Shown piece by piece: positions 51,206 to 60,863 of a DNA stretch of 64,000 nt. Position 1 is the first letter of the stretch. Each line of letters starts with the position of its first letter. The notes beneath the pieces are model-generated. The model ran no database searches and was not told the DNA's origin. It saw only the letters and a program-made list of their open reading frames with translations. The position numbers and the translations under genes were made by a program. This DNA is from Terrihalobacillus insolitus (GTDB taxonomy: Bacteria; Bacillota; Bacilli; Bacillales; Amphibacillaceae): positions 109,649 through 173,648 of the forward strand of contig NZ_JAMQKB010000001.1 in NCBI RefSeq assembly GCF_028416575.1, written 5' to 3'.

Positions 51206-52294
51206 TCACACCTCCTTTTTACTTGGCAAAATCCATATGGAACCAGTTTTCGTCTCTGCCTCTACATGGAGAGAGTTTTTCATTTTATCATTTGCGATGA
51301 AATGAAGACTGTGATTTATTACTTCCCTTTTCTCTTGATAGATGGCGTAGTTGTCAATATCAAAGTGGATGGAACCTATTTTCGTCATAAGATTTCCATC
51401 GACACGAACTTTTTCTGGTAAGGTAAGACGGACACTGCCTGCAATCGTTTTAAAAAAGCCCATTTCTGCATGATTTCCTTGCCAATTACAATAGACACTA
51501 CCGTTTACTGCTTGTGCTTCTATTTTTTTAAAAGTGCCATCGACATGTATCGATCCATGAATCGTTTCTGTTTCCACCCTTTCACAAATAACATCCTCTA
51601 GTTTTATTGAACCATTTATGGATTCTACGTCCAATATGTTCCCGCGAAAAGATGAAAGATCAATTGATCCATTGGATGTTTTCATTTCGAGTTGTTCCGA
51701 TTCTATTTGATTGACATGTATTTTACCATTAAATAATTTGATACGAGTACTCGTATATTTATTTCTTGGAACATATAGTTTAAGGTCTGCTTTTATTTGT
51801 TTAGAAGGGATGGTAAACGCGAGTATATTATCCACTATTTGGAATTCCGATTCCCTTATAAATTTTTCCTTAGCCTCGTGCTGGTTTTTCGACTGGTACA
51901 CCTTTGCTTGACTTTCAATCCTGACATCCTTTTCATCCCAAGGAATGAGGGTAACATCTCCATTAAATATATCTATCCCTATTGTTGTGAAGGTAGCTTT
52001 ATTACTATGAAAGACATGGGAAACATCATAATAATCACCAAAATTTAAGTCTAAGTCCACATTTTTTATCTTGGAAAATGCTTCTTCAATAAATTGTAGA
52101 AAAGGTCTTTTTTTTGATTTTGTTTTGCTATGCTGCTTATACGCTTCTCCAGTTTCCCAATCTACTTTTTTTGAAATTTCTTGAATGGTTGATTGGTCGT
52201 CCTGTTCAATCGACTCCATTAATTCCTCCGCTTCCTCAGCGGTAATCATTCCTTCTTCTACCATTTTCAAAATTCGGCGCTGTTCTTCCTTCAC
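51206..52294 (-). CDS. yvlB: DUF4097/adhesin-like beta-helix protein, YvlB
   Basis: This protein has about 362 residues. An N-terminal SHOCT-like helical hairpin, RRILKMVEEGMITAEEAEEL (about residues 6-25), precedes a linker and a repetitive beta-rich DUF4097 domain with recurring xxNGSIxL units (MKTSNGSIDLSSF, VESINGSIKLEDV, TETIHGSIHVDGT, AQAVNGSVYCNW). GTG at 52294 is favoured by GGGGGA 8 bp upstream. An in-frame ATG at 52318 has none. Intracellular, probably part of an envelope-stress system with YvlC and YvlD. Confidence 0.9.
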   Translation of the reverse strand: MKEEQRRILKMVEEGMITAEEAEELMESIEQDDQSTIQEISKKVDWETGEAYKQHSKTKSKKRPFLQFIEEAFSKIKNVDLDLNFGDYYDVSHVFHSNKATFTTIGIDIFNGDVTLIPWDEKDVRIESQAKVYQSKNQHEAKEKFIRESEFQIVDNILAFTIPSKQIKADLKLYVPRNKYTSTRIKLFNGKIHVNQIESEQLEMKTSNGSIDLSSFRGNILDVESINGSIKLEDVICERVETETIHGSIHVDGTFKKIEAQAVNGSVYCNWQGNHAEMGFFKTIAGSVRLTLPEKVRVDGNLMTKIGSIHFDIDNYAIYQEKREVINHSLHFIANDKMKNSLHVEAETKTGSIWILPSKKEV

Positions 52295-52324
52295 CAACGA
52301 ATCCCCCTTTGTTTTCAATAAAAA

Positions 52325-52996
52325 CTAGGATTCAAAATTCCACGTATAAAACCGTTCAACACCCATTCTCTCTTTAGCGATCGCTTCTAAGTCCTTATCT
52401 TGATTTGGATCCTTCTTCATCTTACCCAACACACCATCTGCTTGTGAACGATGGGAAAGAATGGTATCCATTTTCTTTTGAAAAAAAGGTGTAATATCAA
52501 AACAGATATCAGGATTTCCTAACTTTTCTAGATGATCATTACTAATGGCTTGCGCCCATACTTTAGGCCTGCTGCTTGGATTCATTTGTCGTACAGCTTC
52601 GATTGCTGCTGCTCCTAAAGCATTATGATCTGGATGAACAGCGTGTTCTGGATAGTGCGTAATGACAAGACTTGGCTTCACTTCCTCAAGAATGGTTCGG
52701 AGGCGTTTTGCTACCTCATCTTTAGATTCAAACTCCAATGTTTTGTCACGATACCCTAACATACGTAATTCAACGTCCAACACTTCACAAGCAGCGATCA
52801 ACTCTTTCTTTCTTATTTCAGGTAAACTTTCTCTAGTTGCAAAAGTGGGATTACCCATATTCCTTCCCATTTCTCCTAATGTGCCACACAGATAGGTTAC
52901 AGGAATCCCTTCTTCTCTAAATTTTGTTATTGTACCCGAAGCACCAAACGCCTCATCGTCTGGATGGGGGTATATAACAACAACGTGTTTTTCCAT
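52325..52996 (-). CDS. bshB2: Bacillithiol biosynthesis deacetylase BshB2
   Basis: This 223-residue PIG-L/LmbE family zinc hydrolase carries the motif YPHPDDEAFGASGT (about residues 10-23) and the second metal motif HPDHNALGAAAIEA (about 118-131). It deacetylates GlcNAc-malate to GlcN-malate in bacillithiol synthesis, and also some bacillithiol conjugates. ATG 52996 is supported by GGGAGAAG. yojF lies upstream, as in B. subtilis yojFG. It is 30 bp before yvlB on the same strand. Confidence 0.93.
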   Translation of the reverse strand: MEKHVVVIYPHPDDEAFGASGTITKFREEGIPVTYLCGTLGEMGRNMGNPTFATRESLPEIRKKELIAACEVLDVELRMLGYRDKTLEFESKDEVAKRLRTILEEVKPSLVITHYPEHAVHPDHNALGAAAIEAVRQMNPSSRPKVWAQAISNDHLEKLGNPDICFDITPFFQKKMDTILSHRSQADGVLGKMKKDPNQDKDLEAIAKERMGVERFYTWNFES

Positions 52997-53038
52997 TGTC
53001 ACCACTTCTCCCTATTTATACGTTTAAATATCGGACCT

Positions 53039-53392
53039 TTAGTAGTCAAATGGTTTTTCACCAATTTCTAGTGCTACCATAAGTCTTCCTTCACGGTCAT
53101 GCCCAGCCATTAATAGTCGATCATCGCTATCTATTTCCCATTGGGATAAACCTTCTGCATATACCCAACCCATGTCCGTCTTTAAACCAACGCGATAAGC
53201 CTGATCTGTCCCAACAATTTTTCCATGCTCGTAGGAAATTTTTGCGTTTCGGATAAACACACCAATATTGTAAGCTTTATCGTCAAAATGGCTTGCATAC
53301 GCACCATTTGTCGTTTCTAGGTGGATATAAACGGGCTTATTAGCGTAACGATCGATTGCCTGTTGAACCTGATCAACGTCTATTGCTTTCAT
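53039..53392 (-). CDS. yojF: YojF family protein (DUF1806)
   Basis: This 117-residue cytosolic protein of unknown function is nearly always encoded next to bshB2. It starts MKAIDVDQVQQAIDRYANKP from ATG 53392 behind GAGGGGATC. NGAYASHFDDKAYNIGVFIR and GLKTDMGWVYAEGLSQWEID are conserved blocks. The pairing suggests a role linked to bacillithiol. A TATAAT at 53451-53456 (minus strand) may be the -10 of the yojF-bshB2 unit. Confidence 0.92.
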   Translation of the reverse strand: MKAIDVDQVQQAIDRYANKPVYIHLETTNGAYASHFDDKAYNIGVFIRNAKISYEHGKIVGTDQAYRVGLKTDMGWVYAEGLSQWEIDSDDRLLMAGHDREGRLMVALEIGEKPFDY

Positions 53393-53484
53393 GCGATCCC
53401 CTCTTTCCATTCAATTCGGAACTTCATTCATGTATATTCCCGTTTTCTTCATTATATAGCAATAACCAAAAGGTTTGAGCATTG

Positions 53485-53590
53485 AGCGAACTCGCTTCAG
53501 CAAGCTAAAACATCAGGCAATCAGATGGAGTCTCGACTCCACCTGATTCTAAATTCCCACCTTCGCTTCGCTTAGAGGTGGGGTCTAAAA
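53485..53590. repeat. Hairpin repeat family A, full copy behind uvrA
   Basis: Nearly identical to 39161-39266, with the same three hairpins and the final GTCTAAAA. The first hairpin is imperfect here (CGCTTCAGC/GCTAAAAC). It begins 11 bp after the uvrA stop on the minus strand and is the only candidate structure for ending the uvrBA transcript. Confidence 0.75.
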
Positions 53591-53601
53591 ACATTTAACG
53601 A

Positions 53602-56478
53602 TTAATTCTGTCCCACTTTTTCTCTCGCACTCATTTTTTCTTCCATTCGTTTACGGTCTCGTTCCAGGATTGGTTTCAAGTAATGCCCGGTGTAGGAGTT
53701 CGATTGTTTCGACACTTCCTCTGGCGTTCCAGTAGCGATGATTTGACCGCCACGATCTCCACCTTCTGGACCTAAATCAACAATATAATCCGCTGCCTTT
53801 ATTACATCTAAATTGTGCTCAATAATCAAGACCGTATCCCCATTGTCAACTAATCGCTGCAAAACCTCAAGTAAACGAGAAATGTCGTCTACATGAAGTC
53901 CAGTTGTAGGTTCATCCAAAATATATAACGTTTTCCCGTTCGAGCGACGATGCAGTTCACTCGCTAATTTAACCCGTTGCGCTTCTCCACCAGATAAGGT
54001 GGTTGCTGGTTGACCGAGTTTGATATAGCCTAAACCCACGTCCGCAATTGTTTGTAGCTTCCGGTTTATTTTAGGGATATTCGAGAAGAAATCAAGTGAT
54101 TCTTCGATCGTCATCTCCAGAACATCTGAAATGTTTTTGCCTTTGTATTTTACCTCCAGTGTTTCCCTGTTGTAGCGCTTTCCATGGCATACCTCACATG
54201 GCACATAAACATCAGGAAGAAAATGCATTTCGATCTTAATGATTCCATCCCCGCGGCAAGCTTCACAACGGCCACCCTTTACGTTAAAACTAAATCTACC
54301 CTTCTTATACCCACGAATTTTCGCCTCATTTGTTAAAGCAAACACATCTCGAATGTCATCGAAAACACCTGTATATGTGGCAGGGTTCGAACGAGGGGTC
54401 CGACCAATTGGTGACTGGTTAATGTCAATCACCTTTTCCAAATGTTGTACACCTTTGATTTCTTTATGCTTTCCTGGCTTTTGTTTTGCTTTGTGGAGCT
54501 TCATCGATAAAGACTTATGCAAAATCTCGTTGATTAATGTGCTTTTTCCTGATCCTGAAACCCCTGTGATCGCAGTAAGAATGCCAATTGGTATTTTTGC
54601 ATGAATATTTTTCAAATTATTTTCCTCTGCCCCAATGACTTCGACATAACGTTTATTTGGTTTTCGTCTGGAAGCAGGCAATGGAATAAACCGCTGTCCA
54701 GCTAAATACTGGCCAGTAAGTGAATTCCTATCGTTCATCACCTTTTCTGGTGAACCACTTGATACAATTTGTCCACCGTGTTCACCTGCACCAGGACCGA
54801 TATCAATTAACCAATCTGCTGCAAGCATCGTATCCTCATCATGCTCGACAACGATTAACGTATTACCTAAATCCCGCATCCGTTTTAATGTACTTATTAA
54901 ACGATCATTATCACGTTGGTGTAGTCCAATCGAAGGCTCATCAAGCACATACAAGACACCTGTTAATGCAGAACCGATTTGTGTTGCGAGCCGAATTCGC
55001 TGCGCTTCACCACCAGAAAGTGTGCCAGCAGCACGCGATAATGTTAAATAGTCTAGTCCAACATTATTCAAAAACGTTAGACGATCGTCGATTTCTTTTA
55101 AGATCATTTTCGCAATTTTTTGTTCTTTTTCGGTTAATTCTATTGAATCAAAAAATGTGCGAGCTTCTGTTACAGAAAGATCTGTAATATGTCCAACGTG
55201 CTTGTTGTTAATTCGTACCGCAAGTGTTTCTTCCTTTAATCGGTAACCTTTGCACTTTGGACAAGGCTTTTGAGCCATATACTTCTCCATTTGTTCTCGA
55301 ATAAAATCAGAGCTTGTTTCCTTGTATCGACGAGCAATGTTATTTATAACGCCTTCAAACATGATCTCACTATCACGGATCCTGCCAAAATCATTTTCAT
55401 AACGGAAATGAATTTTTTCCTGATCACTTCCAAATAAAATACGCTCCATTAAGTGCTTCGGAATCTTTTTCACTGGTAGATCCATGTCAATACCAAAATG
55501 TGTACAAGCACTCTCAAGTAGCTTCGGATAATAGTTAGAGCTCGTTGGCTCCCATGCAGTTATTGCACCCTCATGAAGAGATTTGTCCCAATCTGGTATG
55601 ACTAAATCGAGATCAACCTCAAGCTTTGTACCCAAGCCATCACAACGCTGACACGCACCATATGGGCTGTTAAAGGAAAAAAGTCTAGGCTCAAGATCCC
55701 CGATCGAAAATCCACAGATTGGACATGCATGCTGTTCACTAAACAAAAGTTCTTCTTCACCCATCACATCCACAATCACCTTACCTTGACCCAATCCTAG
55801 TGCTGTCTCTAGAGAATCGGTCAGCCTACCTGTCACACCATCTTTTACAACAATTCGATCCACTACTACTTCAATCGAATGTTTTTTATTTTTTTCTAGG
55901 TGGATGTCATCTGTTACCTCTTTCATTTCACCATTCACACGAATTCGAACATAGCCTTCTTGCTTTAAATTTTCCAGGACTTTAACATGCTCGCCTTTTC
56001 TACCTGAAACAACGGGGGCAAGGATCTGGAGCTTTGTTCGCTCTGGATATTCTAAAATACGATCCACCATTTGTTGAACGGTCTGAGATGAAATTTCGAT
56101 ATCGTGCTTCGGACACGTTGGATGACCAATACGTGCAAACAACAATCTTAAATAATCATAAATCTCTGTTACCGTTCCGACTGTTGACCGTGGATTTCTA
56201 CTCGTTGTCTTTTGATCAATGGATATGGCAGGGGATAATCCTTCTATCGCATCTACATCTGGTTTATCCATTTGTCCTAAAAATTGACGCGCATATGCTG
56301 ACAAAGACTCTACGTATCTTCGCTGCCCTTCTGCATAGATCGTATCGAATGCAAGTGATGATTTGCCCGATCCAGATAAACCCGTTAACACAACTAACTT
56401 GTTTTTCGGAATCGATACATCCATATTTTTCAGATTATGGGCTCTTGCCCCTTTTACGTTAATTGACTTTTTTTCCAT
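53602..56478 (-). CDS. uvrA: Excinuclease ABC subunit A
   Basis: This 958-residue damage-recognition ATPase of nucleotide excision repair has two ABC modules: [20 protein letters not shown] (about residues 32-51) and [15 protein letters not shown] (about 640-654), with [12 protein letters not shown] and [12 protein letters not shown] signatures and DEP Walker B boxes. Zinc modules are CPIC...C-x-x-C (about 257-280) and CEACRGDG...CEVC (about 738-763). ATG 56478 behind AAGGGTGAG is preferred to the GTG at 56487. Five bp after uvrB, in the SOS-controlled uvrBA operon. Confidence 0.98.
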   Translation of the reverse strand: MEKKSINVKGARAHNLKNMDVSIPKNKLVVLTGLSGSGKSSLAFDTIYAEGQRRYVESLSAYARQFLGQMDKPDVDAIEGLSPAISIDQKTTSRNPRSTVGTVTEIYDYLRLLFARIGHPTCPKHDIEISSQTVQQMVDRILEYPERTKLQILAPVVSGRKGEHVKVLENLKQEGYVRIRVNGEMKEVTDDIHLEKNKKHSIEVVVDRIVVKDGVTGRLTDSLETALGLGQGKVIVDVMGEEELLFSEQHACPICGFSIGDLEPRLFSFNSPYGACQRCDGLGTKLEVDLDLVIPDWDKSLHEGAITAWEPTSSNYYPKLLESACTHFGIDMDLPVKKIPKHLMERILFGSDQEKIHFRYENDFGRIRDSEIMFEGVINNIARRYKETSSDFIREQMEKYMAQKPCPKCKGYRLKEETLAVRINNKHVGHITDLSVTEARTFFDSIELTEKEQKIAKMILKEIDDRLTFLNNVGLDYLTLSRAAGTLSGGEAQRIRLATQIGSALTGVLYVLDEPSIGLHQRDNDRLISTLKRMRDLGNTLIVVEHDEDTMLAADWLIDIGPGAGEHGGQIVSSGSPEKVMNDRNSLTGQYLAGQRFIPLPASRRKPNKRYVEVIGAEENNLKNIHAKIPIGILTAITGVSGSGKSTLINEILHKSLSMKLHKAKQKPGKHKEIKGVQHLEKVIDINQSPIGRTPRSNPATYTGVFDDIRDVFALTNEAKIRGYKKGRFSFNVKGGRCEACRGDGIIKIEMHFLPDVYVPCEVCHGKRYNRETLEVKYKGKNISDVLEMTIEESLDFFSNIPKINRKLQTIADVGLGYIKLGQPATTLSGGEAQRVKLASELHRRSNGKTLYILDEPTTGLHVDDISRLLEVLQRLVDNGDTVLIIEHNLDVIKAADYIVDLGPEGGDRGGQIIATGTPEEVSKQSNSYTGHYLKPILERDRKRMEEKMSAREKVGQN

Positions 56479-56483
56479 AAGGC

Positions 56484-58466
56484 TCACCCTTCTGTTTTAA
56501 GTTCCAAGATTAAATCCCGTAATTCAGCAGCTTTCTCGAAATTAAGATCTTTTGCTGCTTTTTTCATTTCTTTTTCCATGTTTTCGATCATTTTTTCCTT
56601 TTCTTTCTTGCTTAAGTTGGCGATGCTTGGTGTACCAGCTTCATATACTTCCTCATCCTCAGCTGCAACTGTAGCGCGAATGACATCACGTACTTCTTTC
56701 TTAATCGTAGTTGGCGTAATGCCATGTTCCTCATTGTACCTCATTTGCTTTTCACGACGGCGGTTTGTCTCATCAATCGCGATTTGCATGGAATCGGTTA
56801 TTCTGTTTGCATACATGACAACTCGTCCTCTTTCGTTTCGCGCTGCTCGCCCCATCGTCTGAATCAATGACCGCTGCGAACGTAAAAAACCTTCTTTGTC
56901 CGCGTCAAGTATCGCGACTAAGGATACCTCAGGAATATCTAATCCTTCTCTAAGTAAGTTAATACCAACCAACACATCGTATTTCCCAACTCGGAGATCG
57001 CGAATGACCTCAATTCTCTCGAGTGTTTTAATTTCGGAATGTAAATAAGCGACCTTTATTCCAATTTCTTTTAAATAATCGGTTAAATCCTCTGACATTT
57101 TTTTTGTTAAGGTCGTAACAAGCACACGTTCATTACGTTCCTGAAGCTGATGGATTTCTCCAATTAAGTCATCGATCTGTCCTTCTATCGGTCGAACCTC
57201 CACCTCAGGATCCAACAATCCAGTCGGACGAATAATTTGCTCTGTCATCCTAGGGGTGTGCTCCAACTCATATGGGCCTGGTGTCGCTGAAACAAACACC
57301 ATCTGCTGTGCTTTTTTTTCAAATTCGCTAAAGGTCAGTGGGCGGTTATCCATAGCCGACGGTAACCGAAATCCGTGATCAACGAGAACTTGCTTTCTTG
57401 CCTGATCCCCGTTAAACATCCCTCGAATTTGTGGGAGTGAAACGTGTGATTCGTCCACTACAATTAAAAAATCATCTGGAAAGTAGTCCATTAACGTATA
57501 GGGAGTTGACCCTGGCTCCCGAAAGGTTAAATGACGTGAATAGTTTTCGATCCCAGAGCAGAAACCCATTTCCTTCATCATTTCTATGTCATAGTTCGTA
57601 CGTTGTTCTAAACGCTGTGCCTCAAGTAATTTGTTATGACTGTGTAGTTCTGCCAAACGTTCTTCTAGTTCTTTTTCTATATTTGCGATTGCTTTTTTAA
57701 GTTTCTCTTCTTTTGTTACGAAGTGTGATGCAGGGAAAATCGCGACATGATCACGGTCACCGATAATTTCACCTGTTAGTGCGTCCACTTCACGAATACG
57801 ATCAATTTCATCCCCAAAAAATTCGATGCGAACACAGTGCTCTTCCCTTGAAACTGGGATAATTTCTACTGAATCCCCACGGACTCGAAACGTACCACGC
57901 TGAAAATCGATGTCATTTCTGGCATACTGAATATTGACCATGTCGCGTAAAAGCTGATCACGATCCTTTTCCATTCCCATTCTTAAGGAAAGGACTTGAC
58001 TTTTATAGTCCTCTGGAGACCCCAAACCATAAATACATGACACACTCGCAACAACTAAAACATCCCGACGTTCAAACAAGGAAGATGTTGCTGAGTGGCG
58101 TAATTTATCGATCTCGTCATTTATGCTTGCATCCTTTTCAATAAACGTATCGGTTTGTGGTACGTATGCTTCTGGTTGGTAGTAGTCATAATAGCTAACG
58201 AAATACTCTACCGCATTGTTTGGAAAATATTCCTTAAACTCACTATATAGTTGTCCTGCTAGTGTTTTGTTATGGGCGATTACTAATGTCGGGCGATTGA
58301 CTTCTTTAATGACATTAGACATTGTAAACGTTTTTCCCGTTCCGGTCGCACCGAGCAATGTCTGGTGCTTTGTGCCCTGATTGAGTCCATCCACTAATTC
58401 ATTTATTGCGCGTGGTTGATCCCCCTCTGGACTATAATTAGAAACGATTTCAAATTGGTTCTTCAA
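56484..58466 (-). CDS. uvrB: Excinuclease ABC subunit B
   Basis: This 660-residue DNA-repair helicase-like protein has Walker [17 protein letters not shown] (about residues 38-53), the beta-hairpin [20 protein letters not shown] (about 92-111), DEAD-like [11 protein letters not shown], and helicase motif [15 protein letters not shown]. The C-terminal UVR motif, [20 protein letters not shown], binds UvrC. It starts at TTG 58466 behind GGGGG. A LexA-type box lies about 90 bp upstream. Confidence 0.98.
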   Translation of the reverse strand: MKNQFEIVSNYSPEGDQPRAINELVDGLNQGTKHQTLLGATGTGKTFTMSNVIKEVNRPTLVIAHNKTLAGQLYSEFKEYFPNNAVEYFVSYYDYYQPEAYVPQTDTFIEKDASINDEIDKLRHSATSSLFERRDVLVVASVSCIYGLGSPEDYKSQVLSLRMGMEKDRDQLLRDMVNIQYARNDIDFQRGTFRVRGDSVEIIPVSREEHCVRIEFFGDEIDRIREVDALTGEIIGDRDHVAIFPASHFVTKEEKLKKAIANIEKELEERLAELHSHNKLLEAQRLEQRTNYDIEMMKEMGFCSGIENYSRHLTFREPGSTPYTLMDYFPDDFLIVVDESHVSLPQIRGMFNGDQARKQVLVDHGFRLPSAMDNRPLTFSEFEKKAQQMVFVSATPGPYELEHTPRMTEQIIRPTGLLDPEVEVRPIEGQIDDLIGEIHQLQERNERVLVTTLTKKMSEDLTDYLKEIGIKVAYLHSEIKTLERIEVIRDLRVGKYDVLVGINLLREGLDIPEVSLVAILDADKEGFLRSQRSLIQTMGRAARNERGRVVMYANRITDSMQIAIDETNRRREKQMRYNEEHGITPTTIKKEVRDVIRATVAAEDEEVYEAGTPSIANLSKKEKEKMIENMEKEMKKAAKDLNFEKAAELRDLILELKTEG

Positions 58467-58550
58467 GCTATTAACCCCCGTTCACGTCCCAAAATAAAAT
58501 GTCGATTTATCTACATTGTACCACATTGTTCTCTTATTCTAACATAAAAA

Positions 58551-58564
58551 CGAACAAATATTCG
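58551..58564 (-). promoter_or_regulatory. LexA (DinR) box of uvrBA
   Basis: On the minus strand CGAATATTTGTTCG matches the Bacillus consensus CGAACATATGTTCG at 12 of 14 positions. A -10 candidate TACAAT lies downstream on the way to uvrB. SOS control of uvrBA is established in B. subtilis. Confidence 0.75.
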
Positions 58565-58662
58565 TATGTTTTGTTTATTTTTGTAGACATATACGTCTAT
58601 TATAAAAGAAAACTGTTTATAATGCTGTCACAAGGTTTTCTCGTTTAGACGTTTTTTCATTG

Positions 58663-58694
58663 AAAAAAAGACACGCCCACATGTGAGCGTATCT
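58663..58694 (-). terminator. Terminator of prfC
   Basis: On the minus strand GATACGCTCACATGTGGGCGTGTC folds as a self-complementary hairpin (one wobble) followed by TTTTTTT. It lies 8 bp after the prfC stop. Confidence 0.88.
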
Positions 58695-58701
58695 TATACT
58701 A

Positions 58702-60288
58702 TTAATACGTCTGATCGTATTGATTAACATCTAACAGATCAATCAAATCGATATCAGGATGTTTATCTTTAAACCACCTTAACGCAAAATCACTTTTGAA
58801 TAAAACAATTGGTTCCCCTTCACGGCCACGGACAAGCATACTTCGTTCATCAAATATAGTCTCATCTACTTGCTCTTCCTTTAACCAACGAGGAATTCTT
58901 TCCCCGATCGATTCAAACATGACTTCTACGTTATATTCATTTTTCATCCGATATTCGAACACTTCATATTGCAGTTCCCCGACTGCACCTAGAATATACG
59001 TTTCTGTTCGATACCCTTTAAGCAACTGAATCGCACCTTCTTGGACAAGCTGCTCAATGCCTTTTTTAAACTGCTTCGACTTCATCACATTTTTAGCAGT
59101 AACCCTTTTAAATTGTTCTGGTGGAAATTGTGGTAGCTCATCGTATTCAAATTGGTCTTTTCCTTCAATAAGGGTATCTCCAATTCGATAGGCGTTCGGA
59201 TCATATATTCCGATAATATCTCCTGCATAAGCTTCCTCAATCGTATCCCGGGAAGAGGCAACAAATTGCTGTGATTGGGAGAGCTTTATCGTTTTTTCCG
59301 TTCGAGCAAGCTTCACGTTCATACCACGCTCAAATTTACCTGAGCAAACACGTAAAAATGCGACCCTATCCCTATGTGCTGGGTTCATATTCGCTTGAAT
59401 TTTGAAAATAAACCCAGAGAAATCAGGGTTGTCTGGGGACATGACACCCTCTGTCGTTTTCCTTGGTACTGGAGCGGGTGCCATGGAGATGAACGTATCA
59501 AAAAATGTTTGAACTCCAAATGGCGCCAATGCACTTCCAAAGAACACAGGTGTTTGTTCTCCTGCTAAAACCGCATCTAAAGAAAACAGATCACCAGCTT
59601 CATCTAGCAATTCGAGTTCTTCTACTGTTTCCTGATACGTTGGGTGCTCGACCAATTCCTTATGCTCGGGTTTGTCTAGCTCATCATAGGCAATATACGT
59701 TTCTTCCTCATTACCGTTGTATTTAACGAAATTTTTATCAAAGCGATTGAAAATGCCAAGGAATCGTTTCCCCATACCAACAGGCCAATTCATCGGATAT
59801 GTTTCAATGTTTAATACTTGTTCGATTTCTTCTAGTAGTTCCAGTGGTTGACGACCTTCTCTATCCAATTTATTAATAAAAGTAAAGATTGGAATGCCAC
59901 GCATACGGCACACTTTAAACAGTTTAATCGTCTGTGCCTCAATTCCTTTCGTTGCATCGATAATCATTACAACACTGTCAACAGCGGTTAGCGTTCGATA
60001 CGTATCTTCACTAAAGTCCTCGTGACCTGGCGTGTCTAAAATATTTACCTGGTGACCTTTATAAGGAAAGTTCATCACACTTGAAGTAACAGATATGCCA
60101 CGTTGCTTTTCAATTTCCATCCAGTCAGACGTAGCAAATTTTCCTGATTTCTTTCCTTTAACAGTACCAGCTGAACGAATCAAATTTCCGAATAACAGCA
60201 ATTTTTCTGTTAATGTTGTTTTCCCAGCATCTGGGTGAGAAATAATTGCAAAGGTTTTACGTTTCTTTACTTCTTCCTGTATTGTCAT
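58702..60288 (-). CDS. prfC: Peptide chain release factor 3
   Basis: This 528-residue translational GTPase has G1 [15 protein letters not shown] (about residues 17-31), G2/switch [14 protein letters not shown]3 [16 protein letters not shown] (about 88-103) and G4 [10 protein letters not shown]. It promotes dissociation of RF1/RF2 and quality control after mistranslation. B. subtilis lacks this gene but many Bacillaceae have it. The start at 60288 has GAAGGG upstream. A full-size MITE-like element ends about 30 bp before it and so forms its leader or promoter region. Confidence 0.96.
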   Translation of the reverse strand: MTIQEEVKKRKTFAIISHPDAGKTTLTEKLLLFGNLIRSAGTVKGKKSGKFATSDWMEIEKQRGISVTSSVMNFPYKGHQVNILDTPGHEDFSEDTYRTLTAVDSVVMIIDATKGIEAQTIKLFKVCRMRGIPIFTFINKLDREGRQPLELLEEIEQVLNIETYPMNWPVGMGKRFLGIFNRFDKNFVKYNGNEEETYIAYDELDKPEHKELVEHPTYQETVEELELLDEAGDLFSLDAVLAGEQTPVFFGSALAPFGVQTFFDTFISMAPAPVPRKTTEGVMSPDNPDFSGFIFKIQANMNPAHRDRVAFLRVCSGKFERGMNVKLARTEKTIKLSQSQQFVASSRDTIEEAYAGDIIGIYDPNAYRIGDTLIEGKDQFEYDELPQFPPEQFKRVTAKNVMKSKQFKKGIEQLVQEGAIQLLKGYRTETYILGAVGELQYEVFEYRMKNEYNVEVMFESIGERIPRWLKEEQVDETIFDERSMLVRGREGEPIVLFKSDFALRWFKDKHPDIDLIDLLDVNQYDQTY

Positions 60289-60315
60289 AAAAAACCCTTC
60301 CATTCTATTGAAATA

Positions 60316-60530
60316 CGTGTTCAAAAAGTCGACAAATTAGAAGCAAGCAGGTCGAGGCGGCGTAGTTTTGAGTAGCGCAGCGAAAGCTTGTTGCTTCGAA
60401 AGCATTACCTCGCACGAAGAAAAAGTGTTCTTCTTTTTCTAAGGATATGCTTTTAATACGTGAGCAACGGAAAAACAAGCCAACGAAGAGATGCGCCGCT
60501 TATCATTTGGTGACTTTTTGAACAACCTCT
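60316..60530. repeat. MITE-like element, largest copy (about 205 bp between inverted ends)
   Basis: GTTCAAAAAGTC (60319) and GACTTTTTGAAC (60523) are the inverted ends. The interior includes AGAAGCAAGCAGGTCGAGGC, a 70-bp block with its own hairpin (GAAGAAAAAGTG/TTCTTTTTC) missing from the 9590 copy, and GGAAAAACAAGCCAACGAAG. It is noncoding. The remaining part of the 575-bp gap to the next gene (60530-60820) holds no convincing gene. Confidence 0.85.
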
Positions 60531-60819
60531 TAAAGTTTCATCTGTAAAAACGTCTTGTTTTCCTATCACTTATGAATATGAAAGATTTGAGTGCCCGTTT
60601 ATTTTTCCATTGATTACAAGCACTTAACGGGATTTTGTTTTTACATTGGAAGGATTCTCCTTTTCAAAAACGGTCATCTACTATCGTACTCCAATAACAA
60701 AAGATACCAGTTTCATTGCTTAAAGTCAATCTATCCTAGTATGTGCCAAATTAAGGAAAAACGTGACATTCATAGCTTAAACCCAGTATTATCTTCAATA
60801 AGTATGTGCTTGAAAAATC

Positions 60820-60828
60820 TGTTATAAT
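60820..60828 (+). promoter_or_regulatory. Extended -10 promoter of the SNF2 helicase gene
   Basis: TGTTATAAT is an extended -10 (TG-N-TATAAT) with no good -35, about 36 bp before the start codon. Confidence 0.5.
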
Positions 60829-60863
60829 AAAGAAATGATAATTGGAAGATGAGGATGAACATC

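Noticed and set aside
55800..56462. Plus-strand frames of 61 and 142 codons inside uvrA
   Set aside because: Antisense shadows of a well-conserved repair gene, with no start signals of their own.
60591..60827. Plus-strand open frame of 78 codons before the SNF2 gene
   Set aside because: GTG start without a ribosome binding site, odd composition, and it runs into the helicase promoter.
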